NCBI GenBank assembly: GCA_900553155.1 | Contig: USCM01000154.1 | Location: forward strand, 1-5,034 | DNA from: an uncultured Prevotella sp. | Lineage (GTDB): Bacteria; Bacteroidota; Bacteroidia; Bacteroidales; Bacteroidaceae | Direction of reading: 5' to 3' | Length of the DNA stretch: 5,034 nt | Shown here: one piece after another, positions 1 through 5,034 of the stretch | Position numbering within the stretch: the first letter of the stretch is position 1 | How the letters are laid out: each line of letters opens with the position of its first letter | The notes under the pieces: generated by a model | The model's input: the letters and a program-made list of their open reading frames with translations, nothing else | The model's database searches: none | Told to the model about the DNA's origin: nothing | Translations under genes and position numbers: made by a program

Positions 1-535
1 TTACAACCTTGAACTCCATTGTCTTGCCTACGAATACGTCGTAGTCGCGTATAGGATGAACGTCGATCTGGCTTCCTGGGAGGAATGCCTCGATACCGAA
101 TACATCAACAATCATACCACCCTTAGTGCGGCACTTGATGTAGCCCTGGATAACCTCCTCGTTCTCGAGAGCTGCGTTAACGAGATCCCAGCTCTTGCTG
201 AGGCGAGCCTTCTTGTGAGAAAGAACAAGCTGACCCTTCTTGTCCTCCTGGTTCTCAACGTAAACCTCTACCTTGTCGCCAATCTTGAGGTCTGGGTTGT
301 AACGGAACTCAGAAGCAGGGATGATGCCGTCGCTCTTGTAGCCGATGTTTACGATTACCTCTTTCTTGTCGATAGAGATTACGGTTCCCTCAACAACCTG
401 GTGCTCTGACACCTTGTTAAGAGTCTCGTCATAAGCCTTCTCAAGCTCCTGCTTGCTTACTTCCAAGCTGCTACCATTCTCAAACTCGTCCCAATTGAAG
501 TCTGCCAATGGCTGTACGTTCTTTAAATCTGACAT
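1..535 (-). CDS. rpsA: 30S ribosomal protein S1, N-terminal part (partial at left edge)
   Basis: S1 binds mRNA on the small ribosomal subunit and helps load leaders that lack strong ribosome-binding sites. The visible 178 residues begin MSDLKNVQPLADFNWDEFEN, a short acidic lead-in. A first S1 (OB-fold) domain follows at about residues 47-110, with GTVISIDKKEVIVNIGYKSD and a closing LSHKKA. A second begins at about 128, with the KGG turn (138-140) and the strongly conserved FLPGS motif (151-155), followed by VGKTMEFKVV. These match the ribosome-docking first two domains of bacterial S1. The family in Bacteroidetes is usually near 600 residues, so roughly two thirds lies beyond the left edge; the reading frame is open to base 1. 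The start at 533-535 is the only reasonable Met and lies about 65 nt downstream of a recognisable promoter. No Shine-Dalgarno sequence precedes it; the leader is almost pure A/T, as is usual in this phylum. The identity is very secure. Confidence 0.97.
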   Translation of the reverse strand, partial: MSDLKNVQPLADFNWDEFENGSSLEVSKQELEKAYDETLNKVSEHQVVEGTVISIDKKEVIVNIGYKSDGIIPASEFRYNPDLKIGDKVEVYVENQEDKKGQLVLSHKKARLSKSWDLVNAALENEEVIQGYIKCRTKGGMIVDVFGIEAFLPGSQIDVHPIRDYDVFVGKTMEFKVV

Positions 536-565
536 AAAATTTATAAAAGTTAAAAATTAAAATTA

Positions 566-582
566 ATAAAGTTAGACTTTAT
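566..582 (-). promoter_or_regulatory. Short hairpin in the rpsA 5' leader
   Basis: A perfect inverted repeat, ATAAAGT-3 nt-ACTTTAT, lies in the rpsA leader, between the predicted transcription start and the start codon, ending about 30 nt before the ATG. The stem is 7 bp with only one G-C pair, so it would be weak. The rest of the leader is unstructured A/T-rich sequence. S1 controls its own translation through structured leaders in Enterobacteria. Whether this hairpin has any such role is inference. Confidence 0.35.
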
Positions 583-604
583 GTTAATTGAATAATTCGA
601 GGTG

Positions 605-612
605 CAAAGGTA
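605..612 (-). promoter_or_regulatory. Predicted rpsA promoter, Bacteroidetes -7 element
   Basis: Read on the minus strand this is TACCTTTG followed by CA, an exact fit to the Bacteroidetes sigma-ABfr -7 consensus TAnnTTTG in its commonest form. It lies about 70 bp upstream of the rpsA ATG, giving a leader of roughly 65 nt. No TTG -33 box stands at the usual 19-21 bp spacing; the nearest TTG (641-643) is 28 bp away. The promoter may therefore rely on its strong -7 element or an A/T-rich upstream region. Confidence 0.7.
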
Positions 613-642
613 CTCATATTTTCTTATATTATGTGTCTTCCA

Positions 643-654
643 ACCTCTTGAGGT
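643..654. repeat. 12-bp palindrome upstream of the rpsA promoter
   Basis: ACCTCTTGAGGT is made of 5-bp arms, ACCTC and GAGGT, around a central TT. It is the only G/C-containing symmetric element in the otherwise A/T-rich gap between the transglycosylase gene and rpsA, centred about 35-40 bp upstream of the rpsA -7 element. It could be a small operator. As RNA its stem would be only about 4 bp with no following U-run, so it is not a good terminator for the gene ending at 703. Chance is a real possibility. Confidence 0.25.
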
Positions 655-702
655 GTGATGCAATAGCTTATTTTATTGTTTTTTAACTAAAACCGCCACC
701 CT

Positions 703-1899
703 TTATAGCTTAAACCGATGCTTTTTGTGCGCTTTATGGGGTTCGTCGCCGCCTGGAGTGGGGCCCAAGCCGATGCTTGGCGCGCCAATGCTTCCACGTG
801 CCACGCCACGATATTGAGCCCATCGGTCGCGTATACGGCTTACGTATGTAGCCGTTTCTTGTCCGCGCATATAGCCATATTTCACCACAGGGTCGTTGTA
901 ATATTGTGGCATACTGAGCTTTAGCACATATTCGGACACGTCGTCCCAGCGGTGTGGGTTCTTGCCGTTCTTCTTGGCAAGCGCCATGGCATCGCGTATG
1001 TGGAAGAATCCTCCGTTGTAGCTTCCGAGCACAAACAGCTGGCGCTCGCGTGGGTCGCGTATGTCCTGGAAGTGCGACGTCAGCTTTATAATGTATCGTA
1101 CAGCCGCATATATATTCTCTTCTGGATCGTGCATCTTCGACTCGGGCAGCCCAATCTGTGCTGCTGTTGCCGGCATAATCTGCATCAGTCCGCGTGCTCC
1201 AGCCCACGAGTAGGCCTTGGGGTCGAAGCACGATTCCTGGTAGCATTGGGCGGCAAGCAGTCGCCAGTCCCATCGTGCCATAGGGGCATATCGCATAAAC
1301 ATCATGTCGTACTTGGATATGACGCCCGCCTTGGCGTTGAGCATAGGTGCGTAGGTGCGGCGGTGTATGCTTTGCATCGAATAGCGCAGTTGCTCCTCTC
1401 GGCGTATCGAAGCCACTATTTTAGGATCGTACCACGAGTTGATGGAGTCGGCAAGCTCGCCCGACTGTGCGTTTACCGCCCACGCCGTGTTAAGCGAGTC
1501 GACCGCGTATCCACATGGCAGGGTGCCTTTTTGCTTCTTCGGCATCTGGTATACAATGATGTCGGCGTCGCCGTTGTCAAGGCGTTTGAGCATCTCTGCC
1601 GTCGACTTGCACGTCTCCACACGCAGCGACACACCGAGGTGCTGGGCATACTTCTCGCATAAAAGAAACTGTGTACCCATGCCAATGCCATGATAGTCGA
1701 AGTAGGTGTCGGGTCCGCTCATGGTTAGCATTATAAGCTCGCCGCTTTCCTGTATGTCGCTTAGGCTGAAATTCTTGTTTTTCGGAGCCGGTTCCTGTTC
1801 GAGAGGAGTTCCCCAAGGAGTAAGCTCCTGGCTCTTTTTCTCAACGCATCCGGTGATGCACAAAATGTAAAATAAGATGTATAAATATCTAAATCGCAT
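703..1899 (-). CDS. mltF: Membrane-bound lytic murein transglycosylase, MltF-type lipoprotein with shortened substrate-binding domain
   Basis: Lytic transglycosylases cut the MurNAc-GlcNAc bond of peptidoglycan, forming 1,6-anhydro-MurNAc, during wall turnover. The 398 residues start with a lipoprotein signal: MRFRYLYILF, then the lipobox ITGC with lipidated Cys18. Residues about 50-118 resemble lobe 1 of an SBP_bac_3 domain (SGELIMLTMS, LDNGDADIIVY). The usual second lobe is nearly absent, and residues 128-160 resemble only the end of that domain. The SLT catalytic domain (about 205-365) is intact: catalytic Glu222 in YQES, GLMQIMP (237-243), SYNGG (293-297), and the MltF-type ending YGYMRGQE with YVSRIRDRW. 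A flexible Gly/Pro then His/Lys-rich tail (368-398) ends it. The frame remains open upstream to 2052, but that start would run through both promoters and 49 bp into hisG and would bury the lipoprotein signal, so Met at 1897-1899 is chosen. The enzyme class is secure; the MltF subfamily is well supported by the C-terminal match. Confidence 0.9.
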   Translation of the reverse strand: MRFRYLYILFYILCITGCVEKKSQELTPWGTPLEQEPAPKNKNFSLSDIQESGELIMLTMSGPDTYFDYHGIGMGTQFLLCEKYAQHLGVSLRVETCKSTAEMLKRLDNGDADIIVYQMPKKQKGTLPCGYAVDSLNTAWAVNAQSGELADSINSWYDPKIVASIRREEQLRYSMQSIHRRTYAPMLNAKAGVISKYDMMFMRYAPMARWDWRLLAAQCYQESCFDPKAYSWAGARGLMQIMPATAAQIGLPESKMHDPEENIYAAVRYIIKLTSHFQDIRDPRERQLFVLGSYNGGFFHIRDAMALAKKNGKNPHRWDDVSEYVLKLSMPQYYNDPVVKYGYMRGQETATYVSRIRDRWAQYRGVARGSIGAPSIGLGPTPGGDEPHKAHKKHRFKL

Positions 1900-1921
1900 A
1901 TATTCTATATTGAATGGCTTA

Positions 1922-1929
1922 CAAAAGTA
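1922..1929 (-). promoter_or_regulatory. Predicted promoter of the transglycosylase gene, -7 element
   Basis: On the minus strand this reads TACTTTTG, matching TAnnTTTG, 22 bp upstream of the chosen ATG at 1899. The leader would be only about 15-20 nt. No TTG occurs at the normal -33 spacing; the position holds a T-run followed by AC, so this is probably the weaker of the two divergent promoters. Its placement directly before Met1899 supports that start and argues against the longer open frame. Confidence 0.6.
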
Positions 1930-1938
1930 CAACAAATC

Positions 1939-1969
1939 TTGCACAATACGTAAAAAAAAGTTACTTTTG
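1939..1969 (+). promoter_or_regulatory. Predicted his operon promoter (-33 TTG, 20-bp spacer, -7 TACTTTTG)
   Basis: TTG at 1939-1941, a 20-bp spacer and TACTTTTG at 1962-1969 form a full match to the Bacteroidetes promoter layout TTG-N19-21-TAnnTTTG. Transcription should start near 1974-1977, leaving a leader of about 30 nt before hisG. That is too short for a His-rich leader peptide with attenuator and terminator. The -33 box lies only 10 bp from the -7 element of the opposing promoter, so the two polymerase sites overlap. Confidence 0.75.
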
Positions 1970-1974
1970 CGTGA

Positions 1975-1992
1975 ATTATTAATCATAATAAT
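1975..1992. repeat. A/T-only inverted repeat at the predicted his transcription start
   Basis: ATTATTA-ATCA-TAATAAT has perfect 7-bp arms around a 4-bp spacer. It begins at or next to the predicted hisG transcription start and ends 11 bp before the ATG. It could be an operator for a dimeric repressor or a weak hairpin in the leader. Because it is A/T-only in an A/T-rich gap, it could also be chance. Confidence 0.3.
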
Positions 1993-2003
1993 ATCTAAAA
2001 GGC

Positions 2004-2855
2004 ATGTTAAGAATAGCAGTACAGTCAAAAGGACGTCTTTACGACGACACAATGAATTTGCTTTCAGAAGCAGATATCAAAGTTAGTTCAAGCAAACGCA
2101 CCCTTATTGCACAGTCGCCTAATTTTCCACTCGAAGTGCTCTTCTTGCGCGATGACGATATCCCGCAGAGTGTAGCTTCTGGCGTAGCCGACATAGGCGT
2201 TGTCGGTCAGAACGAGTATATGGAGCGTGGCGAGAATGTGCAGATTCTGTCGCATCTTGGTTTCAGCAAGTGTCGTCTTTCGCTTGCCATTCCTAAAGAA
2301 GTGAAATACACAGGCCCCCATTGGTTTGACGGCAAGCGCATTGCCACGTCTTACCCAAACATATTAGGCAAGTATCTTAGAGAGCACGACATAAAGGCCG
2401 ACATACACGTCATTACAGGTAGCGTCGAGATTAGTCCGGGCATAGGCATGGCCGACGGCATCTTCGACATCGTAAGCTCGGGCAGCACCCTTGTAAGCAA
2501 CAACCTGCGAGAGGTGGAGGTTGTGACACAGAGCGAGGCATTGCTTGTGGGCAACTGGAACCTTGACGACGAGAAGCATCAGATTCTTAACGAGATGTTG
2601 TTCCGCTTTAAGGCTGTGCGCTCGGCTGTAGACAAGAAGTATGTCATGATGAACGTCCCGAAGCACAATCTTAAGGAGATAGTGAAGGTGCTGCCAGGCA
2701 TCAAGAGCCCCACCATCATTCCGCTTGCCGACGACGACTGGTGCTCAATACATACCGTCCTCGACGAGAAACGCTTCTGGAGCATCATCGGAAAGCTTAA
2801 GGAGCTTGGTGCGCAAGGCATCCTTGTAACACCTATAGAGAAGATGATATTATAA
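2004..2855 (+). CDS. hisG: ATP phosphoribosyltransferase, long form with regulatory C-terminal domain
   Basis: HisG joins ATP to PRPP to give phosphoribosyl-ATP, the committed and feedback-controlled first step of histidine synthesis in the cytoplasm. The protein has 283 residues, the length expected for the long, HisZ-independent form. It opens with the typical MLRIAVQSKGRL, which fixes the start. The bilobed catalytic part runs to about residue 205. It contains SGVADIGVVGQ (59-69) and the PRPP-binding loop near 150-168 (ADGIFDIVSSGSTL), with Asp151, Asp155 and the Ser/Gly/Thr turn. Residues about 210-283 form the ACT-like domain that binds histidine in this family: LPGIKSPTIIPL (230-241), then FWSIIGKLKELGAQGILVTP and the terminal IEKM. 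It ends with tandem in-frame stops TAATAA. An A/G patch before the ATG is too close to act as a Shine-Dalgarno site. It is the first gene of the operon; hisD follows after 26 bp. Confidence 0.98.
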   Translation: MLRIAVQSKGRLYDDTMNLLSEADIKVSSSKRTLIAQSPNFPLEVLFLRDDDIPQSVASGVADIGVVGQNEYMERGENVQILSHLGFSKCRLSLAIPKEVKYTGPHWFDGKRIATSYPNILGKYLREHDIKADIHVITGSVEISPGIGMADGIFDIVSSGSTLVSNNLREVEVVTQSEALLVGNWNLDDEKHQILNEMLFRFKAVRSAVDKKYVMMNVPKHNLKEIVKVLPGIKSPTIIPLADDDWCSIHTVLDEKRFWSIIGKLKELGAQGILVTPIEKMIL

Positions 2856-2881
2856 TAAGGTATACATAAAGCACTTACGAT

Positions 2882-4174
2882 ATGAAGATATACAAGTATC
2901 CATCCGTCGACCAGTGGGCCGATATTGTGGTGCGTCCACATATAGACACAACCAAGCTCAATGATGTGGTGAAGTCGGTGCTTGACGACATTAGGGCCAA
3001 CGGCGACGAAGCCGTGAAGCGTTACGAGCAGAAGTTTGACGGCGTGGCACTCCAGTCGCTTGCCGTTACACAACAGGAGATAGACGAGGCTTGTGCCTCT
3101 GTGGACCCAGAGCAGATATCGGCAATAGAACTTGCCCACGACAACATCTTCAAGTTTCATGCCTCTCAAAAGTTTGAGGGCGTAAAGGTGGAGACGGCGC
3201 CGGGTGTGGATTGCTGGCAGAAGTGTGTGGCTATAGAGAAGGTTGGACTGTATATCCCTGGCGGAACAGCGCCTCTCTTCTCCACCGTGCTTATGCTTGC
3301 AACCCCAGCCAAGATAGCCGGATGCAAGCAGATTGTGCTATGCACGCCTCCCGACAAGCAGGGCAAGGTTAATGCGGCGATATTGGCGGCTGCCAAGGTG
3401 GCTGGTGTCAATGCCATATACAAGATAGGTGGCGTACAGGCCATTGCGGCAATGGCTTACGGCACCGCGTCGGTGCCTAAGGTGTACAAGATATTTGGCC
3501 CCGGCAACCAGTACGTCATGGCTGCCAAGCAGCACGTGTCGCTGCAAGATGTGGCTATAGACATGCCAGCCGGTCCGTCGGAGGTATGCGTCATAGCCGA
3601 CGCCAATAGCAACCCAATGTATGTGGCTGCCGACTTGCTGTCGCAGGCCGAGCATGGTGTCGACTCGCAGGTGGTGCTTATAAGCACGTCTGCCGACATG
3701 ATAGAGAAGGTTAGGGTAGAGCTCGACAGGCAGCTAACCCTCTTGCCGCGACGCGACATTGCAGCCAAGACACTCGACAACAGCAAGATTGTGCTTGTAC
3801 ACGATACCGACGAGGCTATGCAACTGAGCAACGCATACGCACCCGAACACCTCATCATTGCAACCGACGACTATCATAAGCTTGCCGACAAGGTGGTCAA
3901 TGCAGGTAGCGTGTTCCTTGGCAAATATGCTTGCGAGAGTGCGGGCGACTATGCCAGTGGCACAAACCACACGCTTCCCACACACGGCTATGCAATGGCA
4001 TACAACGGCGTAAATCTTGACAGTTTTAATCGTAAGGTTACATTCCAGCATCTCACAAGCCAAGGAGTGCGCTCCATCGGAAGGGCGGTGGAGGTTATGG
4101 CGTCAAGCGAATGTCTTGACGCGCATAAAAACGCTATGACCGTGCGCTTGCGTGATGTTATAAAAGAAGAATAG
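2882..4174 (+). CDS. hisD: Histidinol dehydrogenase
   Basis: HisD is a zinc enzyme that oxidises L-histidinol through histidinal to L-histidine with two NAD+, the last two steps of the pathway. The 430 residues match the family's usual length. All key residues can be placed, at a constant offset of four from the E. coli enzyme: zinc ligands Gln255 and His258 in SQAEHG, Asp356 in ESAGDYASG, and His415 in CLDAHK; and catalytic Glu322-His323 in APEHL. The family signature IDMPAGPSEV (226-235), the nucleotide-side motifs VGLYIPGGTAPLFSTV (121-136) and KIFGPGNQYV (203-212), and GTNHTLPT (360-367) are intact. The start follows the 26-bp gap after hisG and gives the expected N-terminus. No promoter lies in that gap, so it should be co-transcribed. 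It ends 2 bp before hisC, suggesting coupled translation. Confidence 0.98.
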   Translation: MKIYKYPSVDQWADIVVRPHIDTTKLNDVVKSVLDDIRANGDEAVKRYEQKFDGVALQSLAVTQQEIDEACASVDPEQISAIELAHDNIFKFHASQKFEGVKVETAPGVDCWQKCVAIEKVGLYIPGGTAPLFSTVLMLATPAKIAGCKQIVLCTPPDKQGKVNAAILAAAKVAGVNAIYKIGGVQAIAAMAYGTASVPKVYKIFGPGNQYVMAAKQHVSLQDVAIDMPAGPSEVCVIADANSNPMYVAADLLSQAEHGVDSQVVLISTSADMIEKVRVELDRQLTLLPRRDIAAKTLDNSKIVLVHDTDEAMQLSNAYAPEHLIIATDDYHKLADKVVNAGSVFLGKYACESAGDYASGTNHTLPTHGYAMAYNGVNLDSFNRKVTFQHLTSQGVRSIGRAVEVMASSECLDAHKNAMTVRLRDVIKEE

Positions 4175-4176
4175 AA

Positions 4177-5034
4177 ATGAAAACTCTGAACCAATTAGTT
4201 CGTCCTAATATATTAAACTTGGCGCCATACAGTTGTGCCCGCGATGAGTTTAAGGGTAGGGAGGCTCGAGTGTTTCTTGATGCCAACGAGAGTCCATACA
4301 ACTCTCCATACAATCGCTATCCAGACCCCTTGCAGCTTGCTCTCAAGGAGAAATTGTCGCGCATAAAGGGGGTGCCAGTTGAGAATATGTGCCTTGGCAA
4401 TGGCAGCGACGAGACGATAGACTTGGCTTACCGCTGCTTCTGCCGACCGGGCATCGACAATGTTGTGGCTATAGAGCCTACATACGGCATGTACAAGGTG
4501 TGTGCCGACATCAACAACGTGGAATACCGCAAGGTGTTGCTCGATGATAACTATCAGCTTTCGGCAGATGCAATACTTGCGGCTTGCAACGGCAACACTA
4601 AGCTTATATGGATTTGCTCGCCCAACAACCCTACCGGCAATCTGATGAATGTGGAAGAGGTGGAGAAGGTGCTGCGCCAGTTTGACGGCATTGTTGTTGT
4701 GGACGAGGCCTACTCCGACTTTACCAAGGCGCGTCCGTGGCGTTCGCGTCTTGCCGAATTCCCCAACATCATTGTGCTCAATACCATGAGCAAGGCATGG
4801 GGATGTGCCGCCATTCGTTTGGGTATGGCATTTGCCAGCAAGGATATCATCGACATATTCAGTAAGGTGAAGTATCCGTACAACGTGAACGACCTTACGC
4901 AGAATATGGCAATGAAGCGCTTGTCCGACTCGTTTGAAGTGGAGAAGTGGGTACGCACCATCATTGGCGAGCGCGACCGTATGGTGATGGCGTTCAGACT
5001 GTTGCCTATCTGCAAGAAGGTATATCCTACAGAC
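4177..5034 (+). CDS. hisC: Histidinol-phosphate aminotransferase (partial at right edge)
   Basis: HisC is a PLP-dependent fold-type I aminotransferase that moves the amino group of glutamate onto imidazole acetol phosphate, giving histidinol phosphate. The start ATG lies 2 bp after the hisD stop. The 286 visible codons have no stop; the family is usually near 350 residues, so about 60 are missing at the right edge. Recognised parts are the substrate-arm segment LDANESPY with NRYPDP (47-52), LGNGSDE (73-79), EPTYGMY (100-106), SPNNPTG (148-154, with Asn151), VVDEAYS (174-180, with Asp176 and Tyr179 at the PLP ring), the PLP Schiff-base Lys206 in NTMSKAWG, and Arg214 in IRLGMA. SKAWGCAAIRLGMAFAS distinguishes it from general aspartate aminotransferases. 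The missing end should hold the phosphate-contacting arginine. In Bacteroides-type operons hisB follows, so it may lie just outside the window; that is inference. Confidence 0.96.
   Translation, partial: MKTLNQLVRPNILNLAPYSCARDEFKGREARVFLDANESPYNSPYNRYPDPLQLALKEKLSRIKGVPVENMCLGNGSDETIDLAYRCFCRPGIDNVVAIEPTYGMYKVCADINNVEYRKVLLDDNYQLSADAILAACNGNTKLIWICSPNNPTGNLMNVEEVEKVLRQFDGIVVVDEAYSDFTKARPWRSRLAEFPNIIVLNTMSKAWGCAAIRLGMAFASKDIIDIFSKVKYPYNVNDLTQNMAMKRLSDSFEVEKWVRTIIGERDRMVMAFRLLPICKKVYPTD

Noticed and set aside
56..409. 117-residue plus-strand open frame, rich in Leu and Val
   Set aside because: It is the complement of the S1 domains of rpsA; the Leu/Val richness comes from reversed Lys/Glu/Asp codons, not from a real membrane protein.
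661..692. Plus-strand terminator-like CAATA/TATTG hairpin followed by a T-run
   Set aside because: The stem is only 5 bp and A/T-rich, and no plus-strand gene ends before it. On the minus strand, where it would be needed, it lacks a following U-run.
952..1662. 236-residue plus-strand open frame inside the transglycosylase gene
   Set aside because: It is antisense to a gene with clear catalytic motifs, its translation has no recognisable domain, and no promoter stands before it. It is a shadow frame, as are the other overlapping frames here.
1970..2003. Possible histidine attenuator or leader peptide before hisG
   Set aside because: The leader is about 30 nt, with no run of His codons and no terminator/antiterminator pair.
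703..2052. Longer 449-residue version of the transglycosylase starting at 2052
   Set aside because: It would overlap hisG by 49 bp, cover both promoters, and place 51 extra residues before a perfect lipoprotein signal (MRFRYLYILF with lipobox ITGC). The start at 1899 is far better.
2579..3169. 196-residue minus-strand open frame across the hisG-hisD junction
   Set aside because: It is antisense to two firmly identified enzymes and has no family resemblance or promoter.

Overview
The window looks like ordinary chromosome from a Bacteroidales bacterium, most likely a member of the Prevotellaceae. Three things point there. The promoters carry the Bacteroidetes -7 element TAnnTTTG, seen as TACCTTTG and TACTTTTG. 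None of the genes has a usable Shine-Dalgarno sequence, and the leaders are A/T-rich. The gene order hisG-hisD-hisC also fits this group. The family-level placement is inference from protein style and was not tested by a search.

Layout: positions 1-535 (minus strand) hold the first 178 codons of rpsA, encoding ribosomal protein S1, which runs off the left edge. A 167-bp A/T-rich gap holds the rpsA promoter, a short leader hairpin and a small palindrome, but no convincing terminator. Positions 703-1899 (minus) encode a complete 398-residue lipoprotein: a membrane-bound lytic transglycosylase of the MltF type, with a shortened substrate-binding-protein-like domain followed by an intact SLT catalytic domain. 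A 104-bp divergent intergenic region (1900-2003) holds two interleaved promoters facing opposite ways. From 2004 to the right edge (plus) runs a histidine biosynthesis operon: hisG (complete, long form with a regulatory C-terminal domain), hisD (complete, all zinc and catalytic residues present) and hisC (286 codons, cut by the right edge). The gaps between them are 26 bp and 2 bp.

HisG carries out the first step of histidine synthesis (ATP + PRPP to phosphoribosyl-ATP), HisC the aminotransferase step, and HisD the last two oxidations of histidinol to histidine. The order of genes is not the order of reactions. The leader before hisG is only about 30 nt and has no His-codon leader peptide, so classical enterobacterial-type attenuation is not possible here. 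Control is more likely at the promoter and by feedback inhibition through the HisG C-terminal domain.

I found no mobile element, CRISPR array, RNA gene or new system. The points most worth a second look are the reduced sensor-like domain of the transglycosylase and the overlapping divergent promoters between cell-wall and histidine genes.
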